This document shows positions 33,952 through 42,387 of a DNA stretch of 64,000 nt, piece after piece. This DNA is from G963676795 sp963677215. GTDB lineage: Bacteria > Desulfobacterota > Desulfuromonadia > Desulfuromonadales > Geopsychrobacteraceae. A program made the position numbers and the translations under genes. The notes beneath the pieces are model-generated. The model ran no database searches, was not told the origin of the DNA, and saw only the letters and a list, made by a program, of their open reading frames with translations. Where the stretch lies: contig OY781919.1 in the NCBI GenBank assembly GCA_963677215.1, positions 2,666,001-2,730,000 of the forward strand. Reading direction: 5' to 3'. Each line of letters begins with the position of its first letter. The first letter of the stretch is position 1.

Positions 33952-35496
33952 ATGAGTCAAACTGACAGAGTTATTATTTTTGACACCACCTTGCGTGACG
34001 GAGAGCAATCTCCGGGCGCCAGTATGAATATCGAAGAAAAACTGCGCATTGCCCATCAGCTCGAGCGTCTTAACGTTGATGTTATTGAAGCTGGTTTCCC
34101 GATCGCCTCCGATGGTGACTTCGAGGCCGTCCGGCGGATCGCTCAGGAGGTCAAGGGGCCGGTTATCGCCGGACTCTCCCGGGCTGGTGAAAAGGATATC
34201 GATCGTGCCTGGCAGGCGTTGAAGTATGCCGGTGAGCGCAGTCGTATTCATACCTTTATTGCGACCAGCGATATTCATATGCAGTACAAGCTGAAGATGA
34301 GCGAGGAACAGGTTTTTGATACGGCCATCGCAGCGGTTAAAAGAGCGAAAAGTTACACCGCCAATGTTGAGTTCTCAGCTGAGGATGCAACCCGGACCCG
34401 TTTGCCGTTTCTGGCCAAGATCGTTGAGGCGGTTATTGAGGTTGGTGCGACGACAGTCAATATTCCCGATACCGTCGGTTATACGATCCCGTCAGAATAT
34501 TTCAACATCATCAGCTACCTGAAGCAGAACGTACGCAATATCGACAAGGCGATCATTTCGGTTCATTGTCACGACGACCTCGGGCTGGCTGTGGCCAATT
34601 CGCTGGCTGCCATTCAGGCCGGTGCCCGCCAGGTCGAATGTACCATCAACGGTATCGGTGAGCGGGCCGGCAACTGTTCTCTCGAAGAGATTGTCATGGG
34701 ACTGCGTACCCGGCACGATATTCTGCCCTATACAACCGGGGTTGTCACGGAGCAGATCACGCCGTCGAGCAAATTGCTGTCGACCATCACCGGCCTTCTC
34801 GTTCAGCCGAACAAGGCGATTGTCGGTGCCAATGCCTTTGCTCATGAGTCGGGAATCCATCAGCACGGGATGCTGATGGAAAAATCGACCTATGAGATCA
34901 TGACTCCGGAATCGGTCGGTCTGCAGCAGACCAAGCTGGTGCTTGGTAAACATTCGGGCCGCCATGCCTTTATTGACAGAATCAAACAGCTCGGCTATGA
35001 CCTGTCTGCGGAAGAAACGGAAAAAGCGTTCGTACGTTTCAAGTCTCTTGCTGATATCAAGAAGGAGATTTACGACGAAGATATTGATGCCATCGTCGCT
35101 GATGAGGTGCTGCGTGTTCCTGAGACCTACCGACTGATTCAGATGAACGTCAGTTCCGGTTCCTTTGCGGCACCGACCGCAACGGTCGAGATGGAAATCA
35201 ACGGCAAGATCAAAAAGACGGCCGTGATGGGTGATGGGCCGGTCGATGCGACCTTCAAGGCGATCAAGAAGCTGACCAAAAGCTCCGCACCATTACTCAC
35301 CTTCACCGTTGGTGCGATCACCGGCGGCACCGATGCTCAGGGGGAGTGTACGGTGCGACTGCAGTGTGAAGATGGCAGTGAGGTGCTTGGTCAGGGGGCG
35401 CACCCGGACATCATCGTTGCCAGCGCTAAAGCCTATATCAATGCATTGAACAGGATTGCCAGTCGTATCACACGTGTCGATACGGTCATGTCTTAG
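33952..35496 (+). CDS. leuA: 2-isopropylmalate synthase
   Basis: First committed enzyme of leucine synthesis: acetyl-CoA plus 2-ketoisovalerate to 2-isopropylmalate. 514 residues. TIM barrel with the metal-site start DTTLRDGEQSPGASM and HCHDDLGLAVANSLAAIQAG. The linker contains GKHSGRHAF. The C-terminal LeuA regulatory domain (about 390-510) should bind leucine for feedback inhibition. ATG 33952 follows AAGGAGTCTGAC, 160 bases after the T-box terminator. leuC follows after 39 bases. Confidence 0.97.
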   Translation: MSQTDRVIIFDTTLRDGEQSPGASMNIEEKLRIAHQLERLNVDVIEAGFPIASDGDFEAVRRIAQEVKGPVIAGLSRAGEKDIDRAWQALKYAGERSRIHTFIATSDIHMQYKLKMSEEQVFDTAIAAVKRAKSYTANVEFSAEDATRTRLPFLAKIVEAVIEVGATTVNIPDTVGYTIPSEYFNIISYLKQNVRNIDKAIISVHCHDDLGLAVANSLAAIQAGARQVECTINGIGERAGNCSLEEIVMGLRTRHDILPYTTGVVTEQITPSSKLLSTITGLLVQPNKAIVGANAFAHESGIHQHGMLMEKSTYEIMTPESVGLQQTKLVLGKHSGRHAFIDRIKQLGYDLSAEETEKAFVRFKSLADIKKEIYDEDIDAIVADEVLRVPETYRLIQMNVSSGSFAAPTATVEMEINGKIKKTAVMGDGPVDATFKAIKKLTKSSAPLLTFTVGAITGGTDAQGECTVRLQCEDGSEVLGQGAHPDIIVASAKAYINALNRIASRITRVDTVMS

Positions 35497-35535
35497 AAAT
35501 GCGACTACATAAAGAGAGAGTGAAAAGGAGTTTTC

Positions 35536-36816
35536 ATGGGAAAGACATTAGCTGAAAAGATATTTGACAGCCATCTGCGTGATGAGCCGTTTCCAGGGAC
35601 CAAGGTCTTGAACCTTGACCGGGTACTCTGTCATGAAGTCACTACTCCGGTTGCCATTGCTGATCTGGAATGGCGCAATAAGGATCGTGTCTTCGATCCA
35701 AAGAAGATCAAGGTTGTCATCGATCACGTTACTCCGGCCAAGGACAGCAAGACCGCTATCCAGGGAAAAATCGTCCGTGACTGGGCTCGCCGGCACGAGA
35801 TTCCTGACTTTTTTGATGTTGGTCGCAATGGTGTTTGTCACGCATTGTTTCCAGAAAAAGGGCATATCCGTCCTGGGTTTACTGTCATCATGGGGGATAG
35901 TCATACCTGTACTCACGGAGCTTTTGGCGCCTTTGCTGCCGGTGTCGGAACAACTGACCTTGAAGTCGGTATCCTCAAAGGTGTCTGTGCTTTCCGTGAG
36001 CCGGAAACCATTCGTGTCAATCTGAACGGTAAGCTGCCGGAAGGCGTCTTTGCCAAAGACGTTATCCTGCACGTCATCTCTTTGCTCGGGGTTAATGGTG
36101 CTACCGACAAGGTTATCGAGTTCCGTGGTCCGATCGTCGAGCAGATGAGCATGGAAGCGAGGATGACCCTGTGCAACATGGCGATTGAAGCTGGCGGGAC
36201 CTCGGGGGTCTGTATGCCGGACATGGTCACCGTCGAGTATCTCTGGCCGTTCATCAAGGACGAGTTTGCCAGCAAGGAAGCCGCGCTGGCCGATTATCAG
36301 CAGTGGGTCTCTGATGAGGATGCGTCTTACGTCAAGGTTATGGATATCGATGTGTCGGTTCTTGAGCCTCAGGTCACTTATGATTATAAGCCGGACTGCG
36401 TCAAAGACGTCAAGGAACTGGCCGGGACCCCGGTTGATCAGATCTATATCGGAACCTGCACCAACGGCCGTATCGAAGACTTGCGTCAGGCCGCTGCTGT
36501 TCTCAAGGGCAAGAAGATCGCTGATTCCGTTCGTGCCATTGTTTCTCCGGCAACCCCGAAGATCTACAGCGATGCACTGGCTGAAGGGTTGATTCAGATC
36601 TTCATGGACGCCGGTTTCTGTGTCACCAACCCGACCTGTGGCGCTTGTCTGGGGATGAGTAACGGTGTCCTTGCTGAAGGTGAAGTCTGTGCTTCGACCA
36701 GTAACCGCAACTTTAACGGTCGTATGGGTAAGGGCGGCATGGTTCACCTGATGAGTCCTGCAACTGCCGCTGCGACAGCATTGACCGGTGTTATCACCGA
36801 TGCCAGAACCCTTTAA
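35536..36816 (+). CDS. leuC: 3-isopropylmalate dehydratase large subunit
   Basis: Aconitase-family [4Fe-4S] subunit isomerising 2- to 3-isopropylmalate together with LeuD. 426 residues, the short bacterial/archaeal-type form rather than the ~465-residue E. coli form. Motifs: VIMGDSHTCTHGAFGAF, IYIGTCTNGRIEDLRQAA and NPTCGACLGMSNGVLAEGE, which hold the cluster cysteines. ATG 35536 follows AAAAGGAG. leuD follows after 19 bases. Confidence 0.95.
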   Translation: MGKTLAEKIFDSHLRDEPFPGTKVLNLDRVLCHEVTTPVAIADLEWRNKDRVFDPKKIKVVIDHVTPAKDSKTAIQGKIVRDWARRHEIPDFFDVGRNGVCHALFPEKGHIRPGFTVIMGDSHTCTHGAFGAFAAGVGTTDLEVGILKGVCAFREPETIRVNLNGKLPEGVFAKDVILHVISLLGVNGATDKVIEFRGPIVEQMSMEARMTLCNMAIEAGGTSGVCMPDMVTVEYLWPFIKDEFASKEAALADYQQWVSDEDASYVKVMDIDVSVLEPQVTYDYKPDCVKDVKELAGTPVDQIYIGTCTNGRIEDLRQAAAVLKGKKIADSVRAIVSPATPKIYSDALAEGLIQIFMDAGFCVTNPTCGACLGMSNGVLAEGEVCASTSNRNFNGRMGKGGMVHLMSPATAAATALTGVITDARTL

Positions 36817-36835
36817 TCGATCAGGAGAGAAAACA

Positions 36836-37366
36836 ATGCAGAAGACTTTTGGCGGATCGGCAATCTTTCTTGATCGATCCGATATCAACACCGATGAAAT
36901 CATCCCGGCCAAGTATCTGACCGAGGTTACCAAGGATGCTCTGCGTCCTTTTATTCTCGAAGATCTTAAGCTCGACGGGTTTGACCCGAAGGGTGAAATT
37001 CTCAAAAATGCATCTGTCGTAGTTACCCGTGAAAACTTTGGTTGTGGCTCTTCACGTGAGCATGCGCCATGGGTTTTCGAGGTCAATGATGTTCATACCA
37101 TCATTGCCGAAAGCTACGCGCGGATCTTCCGCCAGAATATGTTCAACTGCGGTATGCTCGCTATCGAACTGCCGAAAGAGAACATTGCGGAGCTGGTGGC
37201 TTTGCAGCAGCAGGGGCCGGTGAAGATCTCCGTAGACCTTGATGCTCAAACTGTAACCGCTGCTTCAGGCGCTAATAGCAAAAGCTACAGATTCGAGATC
37301 AGCCCGTTTGATAAGGCCCTGGTCGAGGCTGGCGGCTGGGTTGAGTTTGCGGATTCCCGCTATTAA
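36836..37366 (+). CDS. leuD: 3-isopropylmalate dehydratase small subunit
   Basis: Swivel-domain subunit of isopropylmalate isomerase. 176 residues, the short form matching LeuC. Motifs: RSDINTDEIIPAKYLTE, NFGCGSSREHAPW and NCGMLAIELP. ATG 36836 follows CAGGAGAGAAAACA; the longer frame from 36788 lies inside leuC. It is followed by a strong terminator, so leuB is transcribed separately. Confidence 0.96.
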   Translation: MQKTFGGSAIFLDRSDINTDEIIPAKYLTEVTKDALRPFILEDLKLDGFDPKGEILKNASVVVTRENFGCGSSREHAPWVFEVNDVHTIIAESYARIFRQNMFNCGMLAIELPKENIAELVALQQQGPVKISVDLDAQTVTAASGANSKSYRFEISPFDKALVEAGGWVEFADSRY

Positions 37367-37388
37367 GAAGTCCTGCTGACCGGGCTTG

Positions 37389-37421
37389 ATAGGCAGCCGC
37401 ATTGCGGCTGCCTATTTTATT
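37389..37421 (+). terminator. Terminator after leuD
   Basis: ATAGGCAGCCGC (37389-37400) pairs perfectly with GCGGCTGCCTAT (37404-37415) around loop ATT, followed by a T-rich tail. Confidence 0.9.
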
Positions 37422-37457
37422 TTGCAAAGCGGGTAATCGCTTGCAAGGCGAAAAAGT

Positions 37458-37486
37458 TTGACAAAAAAAAGACCGCTTTCTATAGT
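37458..37486 (+). promoter_or_regulatory. Strong sigma-70 promoter for leuB
   Basis: TTGACA and TATAGT with exactly 17 bases between, the best promoter match seen in the window. The leader is only about 50 bases and carries no T-box, so leuB is not under the leuA leader. Confidence 0.75.
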
Positions 37487-37542
37487 TTTAGCCGTTTTGG
37501 CTCGGGACTTTGGCTCGAGTCTTTCTGAATGGGAGATATAAA

Positions 37543-38634
37543 ATGTCGACAAACTACAAAGTTGCTGTACTGCCTGGTGATGGTATCGGGCCTGAGGTTA
37601 TGAATGAAGCGTTGAAGGTGCTCGACGCTATTGAAAAGAAGTACGATGTCTCTTTCGAGCGCACTTTTGCCAATGTTGGTGGTGCCGGTATTGACAATGA
37701 GGGTAAGGCTCTGCCACAGACCACGATCGACATCTGTAAGGCCTCTGATGCGATTCTGTTCGGCAGCGTCGGTGGCCCGAAGTGGGAAACCCTGCCTCCT
37801 GACGAGCAGCCGGAGCGTGGCGCTCTGCTGCCGCTGCGTAAAATTTTCGGCCTGTTCTGCAACCTGCGTCCGGCGATCATCTTTCCGGCTCTGACCGGTG
37901 CTTCCAGCCTCAAGCAGAGTGTGGTAGAGGGTGGCTTCGATATCCTGGTTGTTCGCGAGCTGACCGGCGGCATCTATTTCGCTCAGCCAAAGGGGATCGA
38001 GGGAGAAGGTGCTCAGCGCACCGGTTTCGATACTATGAAATACAGCGAGGCTGAAGTCGAGCGTATTGCTCATGTCGCTTTTGAAGCGGCCCGCAAGCGT
38101 AACAAGAAGGTCTGTTCGATCGACAAGGCCAATGTTCTGTCGACTTCCATTGTCTGGCGCCAGGTGGTTGAGCGGGTCGCCAAGGAATATCCTGATGTTC
38201 AGGTCAGCCATATGTACGTCGATAACGCCGCCATGCAGCTGGTCCGCTGGCCTAAGCAGTTCGACGTCATGTTGTGTGGCAACATGTTCGGCGACATTAT
38301 TTCCGATGAAGCAGCAATGCTGACCGGATCTCTTGGCATGTTGCCATCTGCCTCTCTGGCTGAAGGCAGCTTTGGCATGTTCGAGCCATCAGGTGGCAGT
38401 GCGCCGGATATTGCCGGTCAGGGAATTGCCAACCCGATCGCTCAGATTCTCTCTGCGTCGATGATGCTGCGCTACTCTTTTGGTATGGTTGAGGCTGCTG
38501 ATTCGATCGATGCTGCCGTTGAGAAGGTTCTCAATGACGGTTACCGTACCGGTGATATCTATCAGGGCGGAGACGGCGAGAAGAAGGTCAATACGGTAGA
38601 AATGGGCGACGCCATCGTTGCTCATCTTGCTTAA
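37543..38634 (+). CDS. leuB: 3-isopropylmalate dehydrogenase
   Basis: NAD-dependent oxidative decarboxylase giving 2-ketoisocaproate, the last leucine-specific step before transamination. 363 residues. Motifs: VAVLPGDGIGPEVMNEAL, FGSVGGPKWE, the substrate region LLPLRKIFGLFCNLRP, and the metal and NAD site MFGDIISDEAAMLTGSLGMLPS. ATG 37543 (MSTNYKVAVLPGDG) follows GGGAGATATAAA; the frame to 37510 overlaps the predicted transcription start and is rejected. Confidence 0.97.
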   Translation: MSTNYKVAVLPGDGIGPEVMNEALKVLDAIEKKYDVSFERTFANVGGAGIDNEGKALPQTTIDICKASDAILFGSVGGPKWETLPPDEQPERGALLPLRKIFGLFCNLRPAIIFPALTGASSLKQSVVEGGFDILVVRELTGGIYFAQPKGIEGEGAQRTGFDTMKYSEAEVERIAHVAFEAARKRNKKVCSIDKANVLSTSIVWRQVVERVAKEYPDVQVSHMYVDNAAMQLVRWPKQFDVMLCGNMFGDIISDEAAMLTGSLGMLPSASLAEGSFGMFEPSGGSAPDIAGQGIANPIAQILSASMMLRYSFGMVEAADSIDAAVEKVLNDGYRTGDIYQGGDGEKKVNTVEMGDAIVAHLA

Positions 38635-38697
38635 TAGGCACCCCTGTATTGCGGCAGAACCTGCGGGTTCTGCCGCGATTTATTCAGGTGAGACGCA

Positions 38698-39450
38698 ATG
38701 ACGGAAGGACTCTTTGTTCCGGGGGAGGGGCTCTATTATCGACTCGACCCACGGCTTAAGCTGATCATGACTCTGGTCCTGATGATTGCGCTCTTTTCAG
38801 CGAACGGTTTCGTTCGTCCCTTACTGATTTTTCTGGCCTGGCTCGGTTTTTCCACTCTGAATTTCGTCAAGCTCAAGCAGTTATGGAAATTTGTCAGACT
38901 GCTGCGCTGGCTACTTCTCTTTACCCTGCTTCTTCATTTGCTTCTGACGCCGGGCCGTGCGCTATTGGGCAGCAGCTGGGTAAGTTATGATGGTTTGCTG
39001 CGTGGAGTGCTGATCGATCTCCAGCTGGTCTTGGCCGTAGGTCTGTCCCTCGCTCTGGCCTGGACAACCCACCCTGTGCAGCTGGCCAGAGCCGGTGCCG
39101 CTCTGTTGGCGCCACTGCAATCTTTCAAGGTCCCGGTCCGGGAGATTGCCGATCTGGTTCCGCTGGTGCTCTATTTTATTCCGTCACTGCAACAAGAGGT
39201 CGAGCAGCTGAAAAGAGAGCGGGATGGCGAGATGGATATGACTCATTCGCTCTGGGTTCGCTGGCAGACGAGAGTTGAACTTCTGATCGGGCGCATGCTT
39301 GACCGCGGCGATCAGTTGGCTCGGCAGATTGCCGATGGTGACGATTATATGGCAGGAACGCTTCCGCATGAACCGTTCTCATTTGATCGGACCAGCGCAT
39401 TGGCCGCTATTGTCGCTCTGGTTTTCTGTACTGCTCTGTTTATGGTGTGA
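38698..39450 (+). CDS. EcfT/CbiQ-like membrane protein without ATPase partners
   Basis: 250-residue membrane protein resembling the energy-coupling factor T component. It has the typical start YYRLDPRLKLIMTLVLMIAL and about five membrane helices. EcfT normally couples EcfA ATPases to vitamin-binding S proteins. Here no EcfA or S gene is adjacent. The cytoplasmic coupling helices, where the family has Ala-Arg-Gly motifs, read LKRERDGEMDM and MLDRGDQLARQ. The gene is directly upstream of truA, as ecfT is in many Gram-positive bacteria. Function here is uncertain. Confidence 0.75.
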   Translation: MTEGLFVPGEGLYYRLDPRLKLIMTLVLMIALFSANGFVRPLLIFLAWLGFSTLNFVKLKQLWKFVRLLRWLLLFTLLLHLLLTPGRALLGSSWVSYDGLLRGVLIDLQLVLAVGLSLALAWTTHPVQLARAGAALLAPLQSFKVPVREIADLVPLVLYFIPSLQQEVEQLKRERDGEMDMTHSLWVRWQTRVELLIGRMLDRGDQLARQIADGDDYMAGTLPHEPFSFDRTSALAAIVALVFCTALFMV

Positions 39451-39451
39451 A

Positions 39452-40186
39452 ATGATTAAGGTTAAATTGACAGTCGCTTATGATGGAACCGACTATGTCG
39501 GCTGGCAGTATCAGCCTAACGGGATCTCTGTTCAGCAATGTCTGGAGCAGGCGCTGGCCAAGCTGACGGGGCAGGTGCATGCCGTTTACTCCTCCGGACG
39601 CACCGATGCCGGTGTGCATGCTCTGGGGATGATCTGCCATTTTCAGACCGAGCGCCAGTTGCCGCTCAAGGCCTGGCGGGAAGGGTTGAACAGTCATCTG
39701 CCGCAGGATATTGCTGTACGTGAGGCTGAATTTGTCGATCCCGAATTTCATGCCCGGTTCAGCGCCGTTGGCAAACACTATCGCTATACAATCCTGCGTG
39801 ATACCATCCGTCAGCCGCTGGAACGCCGGACAAGCTGGCAGGTCAAGGCTGAGCTTGATATGGATCTGATGCGTCAGGCGGCGGCAGCCCTGGTCGGTCG
39901 CCATGATTTTGCAGCGTTCAGGACGACGGGCTGTGCAGCGGAAACGACGATTCGCGAGATCTTTACTGTCGAGATGTCCGAGCAGGGAACCCTGCTGTTC
40001 ATCGACGTGCACGGCGGCGGGTTTCTGAAAAACATGGTTCGGATGATTGTCGGTACCCTGGTCGAGGTCGGACGGGGCAAGCGGCATCCTGCCGTTGTTT
40101 CTGAGATGCTGCTGAATTCCGCTTCGTGCCTGCCTGCACTGACAGCGCCGGCACATGGTCTCTGTCTCATCAGCGTCAGCTATTGA
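39452..40186 (+). CDS. truA: tRNA pseudouridine(38-40) synthase
   Basis: Modifies uridines 38-40 of the tRNA anticodon arm. 244 residues, the standard size. It starts MIKVKLTVAYDGTDYVGWQYQ. The catalytic Asp is in YSSGRTDAGVHALGMICHF, and the C-terminus has FLKNMVRMIVGTLVEVGRGK. ATG 39452 lies two bases after the EcfT-like stop; the frame upstream to 39299 is shadow of that gene. The two genes are almost certainly cotranscribed. Confidence 0.96.
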   Translation: MIKVKLTVAYDGTDYVGWQYQPNGISVQQCLEQALAKLTGQVHAVYSSGRTDAGVHALGMICHFQTERQLPLKAWREGLNSHLPQDIAVREAEFVDPEFHARFSAVGKHYRYTILRDTIRQPLERRTSWQVKAELDMDLMRQAAAALVGRHDFAAFRTTGCAAETTIREIFTVEMSEQGTLLFIDVHGGGFLKNMVRMIVGTLVEVGRGKRHPAVVSEMLLNSASCLPALTAPAHGLCLISVSY

Positions 40187-40248
40187 GGCGGTATATAATA
40201 GCTATTTACAGGCCTGTCAGGCGGGCTTGATTTTGCTCAAGAATTTAC

Positions 40249-40277
40249 TTGACAGCTTGGGGGGACTCGGATAGATT
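40249..40277 (+). promoter_or_regulatory. Predicted promoter for rplM-rpsI
   Basis: TTGACA and TAGATT with 17-base spacing, about 57 bases before rplM. Confidence 0.55.
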
Positions 40278-40333
40278 TACCGCTTTGTGAGCCCCACAAA
40301 CCCTTTAGAGAAATAATTTTGGAGAGGAATGCG

Positions 40334-40762
40334 ATGAGTACACTGGTCGCTAAGGAACAGGACATAAAGAGACAGTGGTACGTTGTCGATCTGGAGGACG
40401 TAGTTCTTGGTCGTGCAGCTACCGAGATTGCCCGTGTTTTGCGCGGAAAGCATAAAGCAATTTTTAGCCCGAGCGTTGACACTGGCGATTTTGTCATTGT
40501 TCTTAATGCTGACAAGGTCAAAATGACCGGAAATAAACTGGCTGCAAAGAAATATTACAGCTATTCCGGATACAAAGGCGGTCTGAAAGAGATTACTGCA
40601 GAGAAGCAGCTGCAGAAAAAACCTGAGATGGTTGTACAGGCTGCTGTTAAAGGTATGCTGCCGAAGAACAAACTCGGCCGCCAAATGTTCCGTAAACTCA
40701 AGGTCTACGCTGGTGGTGAGCATCCACACACTGCCCAGCAGCCTAAAGAATTGAAGTTTTAA
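40334..40762 (+). CDS. rplM: 50S ribosomal protein L13
   Basis: Early-assembling large-subunit protein of 142 residues. It starts MSTLVAKEQDIKRQWYVVDL and shows VLGRAATEIARVLRGKHKAIFSP, VLNADKVKMTGNKLAAKKYY and the signature KGMLPKNKLGRQMFRKLKVY. ATG 40334 follows GGAGAGGAATGCG. It pairs with rpsI 16 bases downstream, the universal L13-S9 operon. Confidence 0.98.
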   Translation: MSTLVAKEQDIKRQWYVVDLEDVVLGRAATEIARVLRGKHKAIFSPSVDTGDFVIVLNADKVKMTGNKLAAKKYYSYSGYKGGLKEITAEKQLQKKPEMVVQAAVKGMLPKNKLGRQMFRKLKVYAGGEHPHTAQQPKELKF

Positions 40763-40778
40763 CCAGGGAGATAGCTAG

Positions 40779-41171
40779 ATGGCTGAGCAGAAGTTTTATG
40801 CAACTGGTAAAAGAAAAACATCGATCGCCCGCGTCTGGATGAAGCCGGGTACCGGTGTAATCACCGTCAACAAGCGTCCTCTGGATGATTTCTTCGGTCG
40901 CGAGACCTCCAAGATGGTTGTCCGTCAGCCGCTTGAACTGACCGAGAACATGGGTAAGTTCGATATCAGCGTCAACGTCTGTGGCGGTGGTGCCTCCGGT
41001 CAGGCCGGTGCTATCAAGCACGGCATCACCAAGGCTCTGCTTGAGGTCGATCCTGCCCTGCGTGACGTCCTCAAGAAAGCTGGCTTCATTACCCGTGACA
41101 GCCGCGTGAAAGAACGTAAAAAATACGGTCGCGCTGCTGCTCGTCGGAGTTTCCAGTTCTCCAAGCGTTAA
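40779..41171 (+). CDS. rpsI: 30S ribosomal protein S9
   Basis: Small-subunit head protein whose C-terminal tail reaches the P-site tRNA. 130 residues, starting MAEQKFYATGKRKTSIARVW. It has GGGASGQAGAIKHGITKALL and the basic tail DSRVKERKKYGRAAARRSFQ ending FSKR. It follows CAGGGAGATAGCTAG and is closed by a terminator downstream. Confidence 0.98.
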   Translation: MAEQKFYATGKRKTSIARVWMKPGTGVITVNKRPLDDFFGRETSKMVVRQPLELTENMGKFDISVNVCGGGASGQAGAIKHGITKALLEVDPALRDVLKKAGFITRDSRVKERKKYGRAAARRSFQFSKR

Positions 41172-41207
41172 TCGATCTATCGTTTACGCAGAGATTGCAT
41201 TACTGTC

Positions 41208-41240
41208 AAAAGGGAAGCCCTGTGTGGGTTTCCCTTTTTT
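41208..41240 (+). terminator. Terminator between rpsI and argC
   Basis: AAAAGGGAAGCCC (41208-41220) pairs with GGGTTTCCCTTTT, with one G-T pair and a short loop, followed by T residues. argC begins only about 17 bases later, so some read-through is possible. Confidence 0.75.
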
Positions 41241-41256
41241 CGTTAAGGAGATGGTT

Positions 41257-42294
41257 ATGATCAAGGTCGCTGTTGTTGGTGCCAGTGGTTACACTGGTGT
41301 TGAGCTGTTAAGAATTCTTGTCGGTCATCCTGAGGTTGAGGTTGTCTGTGTTACCTCGCGGCAGCATGAGGGCGTACCTATCAATCAGGTATTCCCCTCC
41401 TTGACCGGTTTCTGCAATCTGGCCTGTGAGCCTCTTGATGTTGCCAGTATCTCTGAGCGAGTTGACCTTGTGTTTACCGCGCTGCCGCACAAGTCGGCCA
41501 TGGAGGTGATCCCCGACTTTCTGGCGGCAGGCTGTAAGGTTGTCGATCTGTCGGCGGATTACCGTCTCAAGGATCAGGCAGTTTATGAAGCTTGGTACCA
41601 GCAGCACAGCAGTCCGGAGCTGCTGTCCACGGCTGTTTACGGTTTGCCGGAGCTTTATCGTGAGCAGGTGAAGACTGCAACACTGGTTGCCAACCCGGGT
41701 TGCTATCCGACCAGCATTATTCTCGGTCTGGCGCCGCTGCTCAAGAACACCCTGATCGACACCACAACCCTGATTGCAGACAGCAAATCCGGAACCAGTG
41801 GTGCCGGTCGCAGTGCCAAGCAGGGGAGTCTGTTCTGTGAGGTGAATGAAGGCTTCAAGGCATATTCCGTTGGCGCTCACCGGCATACCCCTGAGATTGA
41901 ACAGGAGCTGTCGCTGTTGGCTGGTGTATCGGTCGAGCTGAATTTTACTCCGCATTTGTTGCCGATCAATCGGGGCATTCTGTCAACCAGCTATGCCAAG
42001 CTGACCAGAAAGGCTTCGACGGCCGATCTGCTGGCACTCTATCGTGAGTTTTATCAGGGGGAGACCTTTGTCCGCATCATGCCGGGTGAAGAATTACCCA
42101 ATGTGGCTTATCTGTCCGGAACCAATTTCTGTGACATCGGTCTGGTCAGTGATGAACGGACCGGCAGGGTCATTGTCGTTTCAGCCATTGATAATCTGGT
42201 CAAGGGGGCGGCCGGTCAGGCGGTGCAGAACATGAATGTCCTGTTCGGTCTCAAGGAGTCTCTGGGGCTGGCAATCGTTCCGCCATTCCCCTGA
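41257..42294 (+). CDS. argC: N-acetyl-gamma-glutamyl-phosphate reductase
   Basis: NADPH-dependent reductase of arginine synthesis, making N-acetylglutamate semialdehyde. 345 residues. It has the Rossmann start VAVVGASGYTGVELLRIL, active-site Cys in VANPGCYPTSIILGL, and SGTSGAGRSAKQGSLFCEVN. ATG 41257 is chosen because AAGGAG ends six bases upstream; ATG 41251 is too close to it. No other arg genes are nearby. Confidence 0.96.
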   Translation: MIKVAVVGASGYTGVELLRILVGHPEVEVVCVTSRQHEGVPINQVFPSLTGFCNLACEPLDVASISERVDLVFTALPHKSAMEVIPDFLAAGCKVVDLSADYRLKDQAVYEAWYQQHSSPELLSTAVYGLPELYREQVKTATLVANPGCYPTSIILGLAPLLKNTLIDTTTLIADSKSGTSGAGRSAKQGSLFCEVNEGFKAYSVGAHRHTPEIEQELSLLAGVSVELNFTPHLLPINRGILSTSYAKLTRKASTADLLALYREFYQGETFVRIMPGEELPNVAYLSGTNFCDIGLVSDERTGRVIVVSAIDNLVKGAAGQAVQNMNVLFGLKESLGLAIVPPFP

Positions 42295-42387
42295 TCCTCA
42301 GTTTTTGAACATCCTGCTGGCATTTTCGCAGCGCAGTAGGTAATATTTGTAGTTATTTCATTGGCAAGTTTTTATTGTTGAGGTCAT

